A DNA stretch of 18,969 bases, taken from assembly GCA_023230925.1 (NCBI GenBank), contig JALNWK010000054.1, positions 1-18,969 on the forward strand. Reading direction: 5' to 3'. Each line of letters starts with the position of its first letter. Within the stretch, counting starts at the first letter, position 1. The notes beneath the pieces were generated by a model. It made no database searches and was not told where the DNA came from. It saw nothing but the letters and a program-made list of their open reading frames with translations. A program made the position numbers and the translations under genes. Of the stretch, positions 6,694 to 14,061 are shown in pieces. The DNA comes from Limnochordia bacterium (GTDB taxonomy: Bacteria > Bacillota > Limnochordia > DUMW01).

Positions 6694-6724
6694 TTGAAGC
6701 TCGGTCCAAGGAGTAGGATATAAT
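6694..6724 (+). promoter_or_regulatory. Likely promoter of the PHP phosphatase gene
   Basis: TATAAT at 6719-6724 has a TTGAAG 19 nt upstream (6694-6699). The spacer is longer than ideal. The -35 boxes of this promoter and the divergent dinB promoter are only two bases apart, so the two would compete for polymerase. Confidence 0.45.
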
Positions 6725-6747
6725 AGTCCGTAGAATGGAGGCTTGTT

Positions 6748-7542
6748 ATGTTAGTCGACTACCATATGCATACACCTTTGTGCGGTCATGCCCAAGGAAA
6801 ACCGGAGGAATACGTGCAGAAGGCTCAGGAGGAGGGGCTTGATCAGATCGGTTTCTCGGGCCATTTACCTTTGTTTCATTTGCCATTGGATTATCCCTAT
6901 CAGTATCTAAAAGAACCGCTTGGCCGGCTTGAACGTTATGTAGAGTGTATTCGGGACATTCAGAAGACGTATCCCGATGTTCCGATAAAACTAGGTATCG
7001 AAGTAGACTATTTTCCTGAGAAGGAAAGGGAGATTGCCGAAGTGTTGTCCTTTCCCTTTGACTATGTTATTGGTTCGGTTCATTTTGCTCGTCCCTACAG
7101 TCTTTATGATGAGGGGTTTTATCGACGATTCTCATCGGAAGAGGTGTTTGCCCGGTATTTCCCTGTGGTGGAGAAGGCAGTAGCCAGTGGCCTTTTTGAT
7201 GTGATTGCCCATTTTGATGTGCCTAAGCTGTATTGTTCCGTACCCGAGAACCTTCTAGAGCTTGCTGAGCCTGCGCTTTTAGCCATGGCCGAAGAAGATA
7301 CGTGTCTGGAAATCAACAGCGCTGGGTTTAGGACTAGGCCTGGGGAATCCTATCCCGGACCGCTAATCATTAAGAGGGCTTGGGAACTGGGTATTCCGAT
7401 TACTCTCGGCTCTGACGCCCATCACCCTGAACATGTAGCCTTTGCCTTTGACAAAACCGTTGAGATGCTTACAGATATTGGGTATAATGAAATTGCAACT
7501 TTTGAGGGACGAAGCAGGATCATGGTTCCCTTAGGACGGTAG
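6748..7542 (+). CDS. hisK: PHP-family histidinol-phosphatase-like phosphoesterase
   Basis: The predicted 264-aa cytoplasmic metalloenzyme carries the PHP motifs in order: 'DYHMHT' (H6, H8), 'CGHA' (H14), 'LGIEVDYF' (E85), 'IGSVHF' (H112), 'AHFDVPK' (H155, D157) and 'GSDAHHPEHV' (D223, H225). Together these bind a trinuclear metal centre. The best match is the HisK/HisJ class, which removes phosphate from L-histidinol phosphate, the penultimate step of histidine synthesis. No other his genes lie nearby, so it could instead act on another phosphomonoester. The start ATG has a GGAGG ribosome binding site. It is transcribed divergently from dinB. Confidence 0.85.
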   Translation: MLVDYHMHTPLCGHAQGKPEEYVQKAQEEGLDQIGFSGHLPLFHLPLDYPYQYLKEPLGRLERYVECIRDIQKTYPDVPIKLGIEVDYFPEKEREIAEVLSFPFDYVIGSVHFARPYSLYDEGFYRRFSSEEVFARYFPVVEKAVASGLFDVIAHFDVPKLYCSVPENLLELAEPALLAMAEEDTCLEINSAGFRTRPGESYPGPLIIKRAWELGIPITLGSDAHHPEHVAFAFDKTVEMLTDIGYNEIATFEGRSRIMVPLGR

Positions 7543-7659
7543 GTTGGTAGAATATGCTCGGCTTGGCATGGTATTTTCCATAGAAGGTGTTGCAAAGGCA
7601 ACCAAATTGCCCTATCGTTAGATTAGGGCCCAAATATCGAGGGTTCCGGGGGGGTCATC

Positions 7660-8589
7660 ATGGGGAGAAAGACAGAGCCAAAATGGCCTGTGAGGTTAAT
7701 ATCGTTTGCTCGGGCGTTTACTGTGGGCTTAGCCTACTATTCGGTACACAATTTCCCTGGGCTTACTTCTTCCTTTGTGGCGATTTTTGTAGCCCTTTTA
7801 CCCTTTGACTTAATGGTTGCCATGCCGAATCTCAAAACCCGTTGGGCGGCGGTTAAGCAAATTGTACTGGTAGTCATTCCGCGAATTAGCGCAACGGCGC
7901 TGACCTTACTTAAAGGTCTGCTCATTGGGATTGCCTTTGGCACCATTACCCGTTTAGGTCTGCCCGTTTTTTTTGGAGCAGTACTCACCGCGGGCCTAGG
8001 ATATAGCATTGCGGTGGCTACAAAGGGTAATATTTCTGGGTATGTAGGGATGATTGCTGGCCTTAGCGTATTTGGTGAGATCGTTACCGCTCCCCTTGTG
8101 GCCGAGGAGCTTTTGGGAACAGTGCTAAAGGTCAGTCTGATTGTATCCTACGGGACCTTCGGTGCATTATTGGCGGGTTGGGGAGTTGGTCTTTTGGTGG
8201 GGATATTGACACGCCTGTGTTTACCTCGCGGCTATCGTTATCTTAAGAGTTCCGCGTACGATCAGCCCTTGGAATACAAGCCGTTCAATGAAGTAATGGG
8301 GACAGGTGATAACATGACCCTTGTCTCGCTAACAGTACAAGAAGGCAGCGAATTTGCATGGCGGACGTTAGCTCAGATTGCAATCAAGGAACGTTTTTAC
8401 GCCCATGTGCTTTCGATTCAGCGGGGTCATGAACATATTACATCACCCGGTGGGAAGGATTATCTTCTTCCCCATGATGAGGTTGTCATATGGGTACCGA
8501 AGCATCAAGTAGATGATTTGCTGTCCACAGCAAGAAGGAGCAAAGACGATGAGCAAGAAGTTCAGTTACGGGGGCCAGGCGGTAATTGA
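7660..8589 (+). CDS. Membrane protein with C-terminal RCK_C (TrkA-C) domain
   Basis: The predicted 309-aa protein has several hydrophobic segments between about residues 36 and 190 (likely four to six membrane spans, rich in Gly and Ala). A short linker leads to a soluble domain at about 219-290. That domain has the RCK_C pattern: 'LVSLTVQEGSEFAWRTLAQI', then 'VLSIQRGHEHITSP', then 'LLPHDEVVIWVP'. RCK_C domains bind nucleotides or other small ligands and gate K+ channels and transporters, so a ligand-controlled ion transporter is a fair guess. There is no K+-channel selectivity filter (TVGYG) and no recognised transporter signature in the membrane part. The weak GGGGGG ribosome binding site makes the start less sure. 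Its end overlaps the next gene by 41 nt, which implies co-translation. Confidence 0.65.
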   Translation: MGRKTEPKWPVRLISFARAFTVGLAYYSVHNFPGLTSSFVAIFVALLPFDLMVAMPNLKTRWAAVKQIVLVVIPRISATALTLLKGLLIGIAFGTITRLGLPVFFGAVLTAGLGYSIAVATKGNISGYVGMIAGLSVFGEIVTAPLVAEELLGTVLKVSLIVSYGTFGALLAGWGVGLLVGILTRLCLPRGYRYLKSSAYDQPLEYKPFNEVMGTGDNMTLVSLTVQEGSEFAWRTLAQIAIKERFYAHVLSIQRGHEHITSPGGKDYLLPHDEVVIWVPKHQVDDLLSTARRSKDDEQEVQLRGPGGN

Positions 8590-9439
8590 AGGAGTCATGA
8601 TGCGAGGACAAAGGACCATGGCAATTGCTGTACGCAGCAATGACCATAGCATCGTTCTGGATGAGCAGACGTTGCATCCGGTGGCAGATAGGTATCCCTT
8701 TCTTAAATGGCCGATTATCCGGGGAGCGGTCTCTTTGGTTGAGACGTTGGTCATTTCCATCAAAGCCCTAAACTACTCCGCAAGTGTATTTGCCGAAGAT
8801 GAGGGTGAGGAGTTGGGCACAAAGGAACTAGTTTTGACCATGGGGCTTGCGCTGCTGTTGACCGTGGGCATATTCATTGCGTTGCCCGCCTTCTTGTTGC
8901 GTTTCGTACAGGCCCATGTACAAAGTAATGTTCTACTAAATCTGGTGGAGGGTGCCATCAAGATCTCCCTTTTTGTTGCCTATATTGCGGTGATTTCCCT
9001 CATGGCGGATATCAAGCGGGTGTTTCAGTATCATGGCGCTGAGCACAAGACCATCAACTGTTACGAAAACGGTGAGGAACTAACCGTGTCCAATGTGCGC
9101 AAACATAGTCCCATTCACGCCCGCTGTGGGACAAATTTCATCTTGATTGTGTTTTTTGTTAGTGTCTTCATTTTCTCCTTTTTCGGTAGACCTCCCTTCC
9201 TGACTCGGGTGTTGGTTCACTTGGCCATCTTCCCCTTGGTTGCTGGCTTGTCCTATGAAGTAATCAAGGTGGCAGGTAGGAAGGATGCTAGTCTCCTGGT
9301 GAGATTCATCGCGAAACCGGGCTTACTCTTACAGAAACTCACAACCCGGGAGCCTGAAGACGATCAGATCGAAGTGGCCATTTGTTCGTTGAAGTCAGTG
9401 TTAAAGCAGGATGCCGAAGGAGTTAAGAACGTTTGTTGA
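8549..9439 (+). CDS. DUF1385 family membrane protein
   Basis: The predicted product is 296 aa. ATG 8549 is chosen because AAGGAG precedes it and the protein then opens with the family's N-terminal signature 'GGQAVIEGVMMRG'. Other family blocks are 'RGAVSLVETLVI', 'FQYHGAEHKTINCYE', 'HSPIHARCGTNFI' and 'RPLVAGLSYE'-like 'FPLVAGLSYEVIKVAGR'. The hydrophobic segments at about 97-118 and 130-155 and two near 200-245 predict an integral membrane protein. The function is unknown. The conserved His and Cys residues (EHKT...C, HARC) suggest a metal site, but that is inference. In many Clostridia this gene sits just before prfA, as here. The usual rpmE (ribosomal protein L31) neighbour is missing. Confidence 0.9.
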   Translation: MSKKFSYGGQAVIEGVMMRGQRTMAIAVRSNDHSIVLDEQTLHPVADRYPFLKWPIIRGAVSLVETLVISIKALNYSASVFAEDEGEELGTKELVLTMGLALLLTVGIFIALPAFLLRFVQAHVQSNVLLNLVEGAIKISLFVAYIAVISLMADIKRVFQYHGAEHKTINCYENGEELTVSNVRKHSPIHARCGTNFILIVFFVSVFIFSFFGRPPFLTRVLVHLAIFPLVAGLSYEVIKVAGRKDASLLVRFIAKPGLLLQKLTTREPEDDQIEVAICSLKSVLKQDAEGVKNVC

Positions 9440-9482
9440 TTCTTCAGAGGTTGTCAAGGTTGGAAGACGGGGTGTTATCTAG

Positions 9483-10553
9483 ATGTTTGATCAATTAGAA
9501 AATACCGTCAAACGGTACCAGGAGCTTACGGAGAAGCTTGGCGATCCAAAGGTAATTGGCCAACAGCAATTATATACACAATATGCGAAGGAATACGCGG
9601 ATCTGGGCCGTTTGGTGGAGCTTTATGGAGAGTATAAAGAAGCTGTTAAGGAGCTTGCAGATCTAGAGAGTATGTCCACGGAAGACCCAGAGATGCAAGC
9701 CCTAATAGATGATGAGTTTGAGCAGCTTACAGCCAGGAAGGAGCGGCTTGTCTCCGATTTACGGGTACTTCTGCTACCTAAGGACCCGAATGATGATAAG
9801 AACGTCATTATGGAGATCCGCGCTGGTGCTGGAGGGGACGAGGCCGCCTTATTCGCCGCGGACCTTTTCCGGATGTACTCAAAATATGCGGAAGCAGAGA
9901 ATTGGAAGATCGAGACCATGAGTACTAATACGACGGGTCTTGATGGTTTTAAAGAGGTGATCTTTACCATCGCCGGTAAAGGCGCCTATAGCAGACTAAA
10001 ATATGAGAGTGGTGTACACCGTGTGCAAAGGGTGCCCACAACAGAAGCTAGTGGGAGAATTCATACTTCCACAGCGACGGTGGCCGTGTTGCCCGAAGCA
10101 GAGGAAGTGGAAGTGGAGATAAATCCCCAAGATATTCGCATCGACGTATTTCGATCCACAGGACCCGGAGGCCAAAGCGTAAATACCACCGATTCTGCAG
10201 TGCGAATTACTTATATTCCTACGGGTATGGTGGTATCGTGTCAAGATGAGAAGTCGCAGCATAAGAATAAGGATAAAGCGATGCGGATCCTGCGAGCTAG
10301 ATTATTGGATAAAATCCAGCAGGAGCAAGAGGAAAAGTTATCCAGTGCTAGGCGTAGCCAAGTGGGAACCGGGGAACGTTCTGAACGAATTCGCACGTAC
10401 AATTTTCCCCAGGGCCGGGTGACCGATCACCGCATTGGCCTAACCTTGTATCATTTAGAACAAGTGATGGAAGGCCAATTGGATCAGATTATTGAACCGT
10501 TGATTGAGGCCGAGCAGAAACTGCGTCTACAGAATCTGGAGGTTGAAGCGTAG
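9483..10553 (+). CDS. prfA: Peptide chain release factor 1
   Basis: This 356-aa protein has standard RF1 length. The stop-codon reading motif is P-T-T at residues 185-187 in 'RVPTTEASGRIHTS' (RF1 PxT type, reads UAA and UAG). The catalytic GGQ is at 229-231 in 'RSTGPGGQSVNTTDS', and its Gln is the substrate of PrmC, encoded next. The N-terminal coiled domain covers about 1-100, followed by 'EIRAGAGGDEAALFA'. The SD is weak (GGGGTG about 7 nt before ATG). The prfA-prmC pairing is conserved across bacteria. Confidence 0.98.
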   Translation: MFDQLENTVKRYQELTEKLGDPKVIGQQQLYTQYAKEYADLGRLVELYGEYKEAVKELADLESMSTEDPEMQALIDDEFEQLTARKERLVSDLRVLLLPKDPNDDKNVIMEIRAGAGGDEAALFAADLFRMYSKYAEAENWKIETMSTNTTGLDGFKEVIFTIAGKGAYSRLKYESGVHRVQRVPTTEASGRIHTSTATVAVLPEAEEVEVEINPQDIRIDVFRSTGPGGQSVNTTDSAVRITYIPTGMVVSCQDEKSQHKNKDKAMRILRARLLDKIQQEQEEKLSSARRSQVGTGERSERIRTYNFPQGRVTDHRIGLTLYHLEQVMEGQLDQIIEPLIEAEQKLRLQNLEVEA

Positions 10554-11429
10554 ATGGGGGGACAAAGTCGTAAGGTGATGGAGCTTTTAACCTTATCTAC
10601 CGAATATCTGGCCAAAGCCGGGGTGGACAATCCCAGGCTTGATGCCGAAGTGCTTTTAGCTCATTGTCTTGGTTTGGAACGAATCTGGTTGTATGTCTAT
10701 TACAATCGTCCGGTTACTGAAGCTGAATTAAACTGTTACCGCAGGTTGATCTCAAGAAGGGCCAAGCATTGGCCGGTTGCTTATCTGATCGGTCATAGGG
10801 AGTTCATGTCCTTATCCTTGGAAGTCAACCAGCATGTGCTGATTCCCCGGCCGGAAACGGAAATACTAGTACAGTCTGTTCTTGAGTGGGTGTCGACCAA
10901 CCTTGGGGATACGCCGGTAAGGGTTATCGATTTAGGTACGGGTAGCGGGGCCATTGCGGTATCTATTGCCCATGCACTACCAAAGGCTTTAGTCTTAGGT
11001 CTTGATATTAGTGAGCAGGCTTTGGACTTAGCCCGGAGAAATGCCAGACGCCATGACGTACTAGAACGGTGTTTATTCGTACAAAGTGATCTATTTTCAG
11101 ATACAGGTGGCTTTGGTCCTGCGCACCTGATCGTTAGTAATCCCCCATATATTCCGATTTCTATGTGGGAGACGCTATCCCGGGATGTGCGGGAATATGA
11201 ACCAGAGATGGCGCTGAAAGCAGGTGCTGATGGCCTTGACTTTTATAGACGTATTCTTCAGGAGGCACCACCTCACTTGGAGGACGGAGGACTTTTGTTC
11301 TTAGAAATCGGCCAAGGTCAAAGGGAGCATATCTGTAATATTGCTAAGGCTCTAGGTTTTTGGTCCTTCGATGGCCTCCAGAAGGACTACGCTGGCATTG
11401 AGCGGGTCTTAGCTTTTCGGAAGAAATGA
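10554..11429 (+). CDS. prmC: Release factor glutamine methyltransferase
   Basis: This 291-aa protein methylates the GGQ glutamine of release factors using S-adenosylmethionine. The N-terminal helical domain (about 1-80) contains 'PRLDAEVLLAH' and is followed by 'LIPRPETE'. The SAM-binding motif 'DLGTGSGAIAVS' lies at about 126-137. The substrate-binding NPPY box is at residues 196-199. The ATG touches the prfA stop codon with no gap, and its ribosome binding site (GGAGG) lies within prfA. This suggests coupled translation of the enzyme with its substrate. ATG at 10578 is an alternative start. Confidence 0.96.
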   Translation: MGGQSRKVMELLTLSTEYLAKAGVDNPRLDAEVLLAHCLGLERIWLYVYYNRPVTEAELNCYRRLISRRAKHWPVAYLIGHREFMSLSLEVNQHVLIPRPETEILVQSVLEWVSTNLGDTPVRVIDLGTGSGAIAVSIAHALPKALVLGLDISEQALDLARRNARRHDVLERCLFVQSDLFSDTGGFGPAHLIVSNPPYIPISMWETLSRDVREYEPEMALKAGADGLDFYRRILQEAPPHLEDGGLLFLEIGQGQREHICNIAKALGFWSFDGLQKDYAGIERVLAFRKK

Positions 11430-11449
11430 TTGTTAAGAGGTGTAACTAG

Positions 11450-12508
11450 TTGCAGGGTTCTAAAGACACTTTACTGTTTGATATGTGTGGGGGGATCAAT
11501 CTAGAACAGTTGGACAAAGCCGCCCAGACTTTGCGGGAAGGTGGTCTTGTAGCCTTTCCCACAGAGACCGTCTATGGCTTAGGTGCAAATGCCCTCGACG
11601 ATGAGGCTGTTTTGGGCATCTTCCAAGCGAAGGGTCGACCCCAGGATAACCCACTGATCGTACACATCGCCGAGGTTGAACAGTTGTCTTCTATTGTGGA
11701 GGTGATCCCACCCTCTGCCGAAGTACTGATGCAAAGGTTTTGGCCCGGTCCCCTCTCGTTAATCTTTAAGAAGAGCGAGCAAATTCCCCTAAGAACTTCG
11801 GGCGGGCTTGATACCGTAGCCGTACGTATGCCCGATCACGCTGTTGCCTTGGCGTTGTTATCTCACGCAAAGGTGCCGGTTGCAGCCCCGAGTGCCAATA
11901 TTTCAGGGAGGCCTTCCCCAACAACCGCCTCCCACGTTCTAGCGGATCTTGCAGGAAAAATTGACTGTATTATTGATGGTGGGGCGACAGGGATCGGCGT
12001 GGAATCTACGGTATTGGATCTAACCAGCACACCGCCCATGGTATTGCGGCCCGGTGGAATCACCCTAGAAGAACTCAGGGGAATTCTAGGTAGAGTGGAG
12101 ATGGACCCTTCCTTGATTAAACAGGATGGCTCGGTGCGCGTTGCAAGGGCCCCGGGTATGAAGTACCGCCACTACGCTCCTAAGGCCAATGTGTATTTGG
12201 TATTGCACAGGTATGCTGTTGAGCAAAGGGTAAGTTCCCTAGCCAACCGGCTGGTTGAAGAAGGGAAGCGGGTGGCGATTATGGCTCCGGCAGAGAGTAT
12301 TGCCGCCTATACCAATGGTCGGATTCACTTGGAGGTAATGGGGCAAGCAGAGAAACCAGCTACCGTTGCAGCCAATTTGTACAGTTTATTACGGAAAATG
12401 GACTCCTGCGGCATAGATGATATTGTGGTCCAAGGGATTGAAGAAAAGGGATTAGGCTTTGCTGTGATGAATCGTCTGCGGAAGGCCGCAGGGGGTAAGG
12501 TTTTGTAA
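11450..12508 (+). CDS. sua5: L-threonylcarbamoyladenylate synthase (Sua5/YwlC type)
   Basis: This 352-aa protein makes threonylcarbamoyl-AMP from threonine, bicarbonate and ATP for the t6A modification of tRNA. It is the long Sua5 form: a YrdC domain at about 15-205 ('VAFPTETVYGLG' 34-45, 'KGRPQDNPLIVHI' 61-73, 'FWPGPLS', 'APSANISGRPSPT') followed by the C-terminal Sua5 domain, which opens with 'APGMKYRHYAPKA'. The TTG start at 11450 is preceded by AAGAGG. There may be a non-conserved N-terminal extension of about 13 residues. It lies 20 nt after prmC, the standard Bacillota order. Confidence 0.94.
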   Translation: MQGSKDTLLFDMCGGINLEQLDKAAQTLREGGLVAFPTETVYGLGANALDDEAVLGIFQAKGRPQDNPLIVHIAEVEQLSSIVEVIPPSAEVLMQRFWPGPLSLIFKKSEQIPLRTSGGLDTVAVRMPDHAVALALLSHAKVPVAAPSANISGRPSPTTASHVLADLAGKIDCIIDGGATGIGVESTVLDLTSTPPMVLRPGGITLEELRGILGRVEMDPSLIKQDGSVRVARAPGMKYRHYAPKANVYLVLHRYAVEQRVSSLANRLVEEGKRVAIMAPAESIAAYTNGRIHLEVMGQAEKPATVAANLYSLLRKMDSCGIDDIVVQGIEEKGLGFAVMNRLRKAAGGKVL

Positions 12509-12520
12509 AATACCAAGGGA

Positions 12521-13492
12521 GTGAGTTTCATCAAGACCATTCTGTTCGTTTGTACCGGCAATACATGTCGCTCCCCCATGGCAGAGGGTTTGCTAAGATC
12601 CAAACTGAAAGCCTTGGGTATTACTGGTATCGAAGTTGCATCCTGCGGAATCGCGGCTGGCTTGGACGAGCCAGCTAGCAAGAACGCCCAAAGGGTGATG
12701 GCACAGGACTATGGTATTAGTCTACAGAACCATCGAGCAAAGCGTCTTACTACTTCGGACCTAGAGCGGGCAACCTTGGTTCTTACTATGACCCGGGGAC
12801 ACAAACAGCTAATTGAAGAAAGGTATCCCTGGGTACGGGATAAGCTGTTTACCCTAAAAGAGTATGTCAGGTTAGGACAACCTCAGGCAGGAATCATCGA
12901 TCGAGAACCAGAAGATCTAGACATTGCAGATCCCTTTGGACAGTCGTTGGAGGTTTACCGGGAGAGTGCCCAGCAAATTGAGCGAGCGATTGACGCGTTG
13001 ATTGCTGAGCTTAGCGGTCGAAGGAGTTTGGTGGGAGGTTTTGAAGTGATTGTTGGATTAGGTAGTGATCATGCAGGTGTGGAGCTGAAGGCTGCCATTG
13101 CAGAGTATCTTCAGACGCTAAATATACAATATATGGATTTGGGGACAGATTCCGATCAATCTGTGGACTACCCTGATTTTGCCGTGAAGGTCGCCGAGGC
13201 GATCACTAGCGGTAAGTGTCAGCGGGGCATTTTGGTTTGCGGTACAGGGATAGGCATGTGTATGGCCGCAAATAAAATGCGCGGGATTCGGGCGGCGGTT
13301 TGCAGTGATACCTTTTCCGCCCGGGCGAGTAGAGAACACAATGATGCCAATATTCTTTGTCTCGGTGCTAGGGTTGTGGGTGTAGGCCTAGCACTGGAGC
13401 TTGTTGATACCTGGCTACGTGCGGAGTTTCAAGGAGATCATCCGCGGCATAGGCGACGGGTGGACAAAATGATGGGTTTGGAAAATATGTAG
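12521..13492 (+). CDS. ywlE-rpiB: Fusion of YwlE-like LMW protein-arginine phosphatase and ribose-5-phosphate isomerase B
   Basis: This 323-aa protein joins two enzymes that are separate neighbours (ywlE, rpiB/ywlF) in Bacillus. Residues 1-165 form the low-molecular-weight phosphatase: P-loop 'VCTGNTCRSP' with nucleophile C11 and R17, and general acid D137 in 'DIADPFG'. T15 in the P-loop is the residue known to favour phospho-arginine in YwlE, rather than the bulkier residue of tyrosine phosphatases. Residues 176-323 are RpiB: 'GSDHAG' (D183, H184), 'ILVCGTGIGM' (C240) and 'REHNDANILCLG' (H273). RpiB interconverts ribose-5-P and ribulose-5-P. The short linker (166-175) has no stop or frameshift. 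The start is uncertain: the best SD, AAGGGAGTGA, overlaps the GTG itself. An internal start at GTG 13046 may also yield RpiB alone. Confidence 0.93.
   Translation: MSFIKTILFVCTGNTCRSPMAEGLLRSKLKALGITGIEVASCGIAAGLDEPASKNAQRVMAQDYGISLQNHRAKRLTTSDLERATLVLTMTRGHKQLIEERYPWVRDKLFTLKEYVRLGQPQAGIIDREPEDLDIADPFGQSLEVYRESAQQIERAIDALIAELSGRRSLVGGFEVIVGLGSDHAGVELKAAIAEYLQTLNIQYMDLGTDSDQSVDYPDFAVKVAEAITSGKCQRGILVCGTGIGMCMAANKMRGIRAAVCSDTFSARASREHNDANILCLGARVVGVGLALELVDTWLRAEFQGDHPRHRRRVDKMMGLENM
13034..13048 (+). promoter_or_regulatory. rpiB: Internal ribosome binding site and GTG start for a free RpiB
   Basis: GGAGG at 13034-13038 lies exactly 7 nt before GTG 13046, which is in frame as codon 176 of the fusion. 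Translation from there gives 'MIVGLGSDHAGVELK', the natural RpiB N-terminus. The site is likely the relic or still-active start of the original separate rpiB gene. Confidence 0.55.
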
Positions 13493-13570
13493 GCGGTAAT
13501 GGGCTTGGTACCTAAGTTTTATCCAAGCGATGGAGAGGGGGGAACAGGGTTATCCTAATCCTGAGCACCT

Positions 13571-14047
13571 GTGTGCAGGGTTTGTGATGATTCTGTGCGC
13601 GTTTTGCGTCCTAGTTGGGATGAGTATTTCATGGAGATTGCTGAGCTTGTGGCCAAGCGATCCACGTGCTTGCGCCGTCATGTAGGAGCAGTGCTTGTCA
13701 GGGATAAGAGGATCATTGCAACGGGCTATAATGGTGCTCCCGCCAATCTGCCCCATTGCCTGGAGGTTGGATGCCTAAGGCAACAGCAGGCTATTCCCTC
13801 GGGACAACGGCATGAGCTTTGCCGGGGGATCCATGCGGAGCAAAACGCGATTATCCAGGCGGCCTTGTATGGTACAAGTACTAAGGATAGTACGTTATAC
13901 GTAACCCATCAACCCTGTGTTCTATGCGCGAAGATGTTGATCAATGCTGGAATTGTGCGGGTAGTATATGGTGGCGACTATCCCGATGAGGCGGCAGCGC
14001 AGCTTCTAGATGAGGCCGGCATAAAGATTGATGCTGTACGTCCATAG
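13571..14047 (+). CDS. comEB: dCMP/CMP deaminase, ComEB family
   Basis: The predicted 158-aa zinc deaminase would convert dCMP to dUMP for thymidylate synthesis. The family N-terminus 'RPSWDEYFMEIAELVAKRST' begins at about residue 13. The catalytic zinc motif 'GIHAEQNAI' (His, Glu) is followed by 'TLYVTHQPCVLCAKMLINAG' (two Cys ligands). 'TGYNGAP' marks the substrate loop. The start is unsure. GTG 13571 has only a G-rich stretch (about 13531-13546) too far upstream, and in-frame GTG 13595 or TTG 13604 would give a product matching the family N-terminus better. None has a good ribosome binding site. Confidence 0.92.
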   Translation: MCRVCDDSVRVLRPSWDEYFMEIAELVAKRSTCLRRHVGAVLVRDKRIIATGYNGAPANLPHCLEVGCLRQQQAIPSGQRHELCRGIHAEQNAIIQAALYGTSTKDSTLYVTHQPCVLCAKMLINAGIVRVVYGGDYPDEAAAQLLDEAGIKIDAVRP

Positions 14048-14061
14048 GAGGCCGTAGACCA

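Noticed and set aside
6686..6698. Possible LexA box (GAAC...GTTG) in the dinB promoter
   Set aside because: The half-site spacing is three bases rather than four and the right half ends in G; it does not fit the Gram-positive SOS consensus GAAC-N4-GTTC.
7589..7629. Two small hairpins (GTTGC/GCAAC and GCCCTA/TAGGGC) after the PHP gene
   Set aside because: Stems of 5-6 bp with no T run; too weak to call a terminator or riboswitch.
13506..13532. GCTTGG/CCAAGC inverted repeat before comEB
   Set aside because: A 6-bp stem with a 14-nt loop and no T run is below what chance would give.
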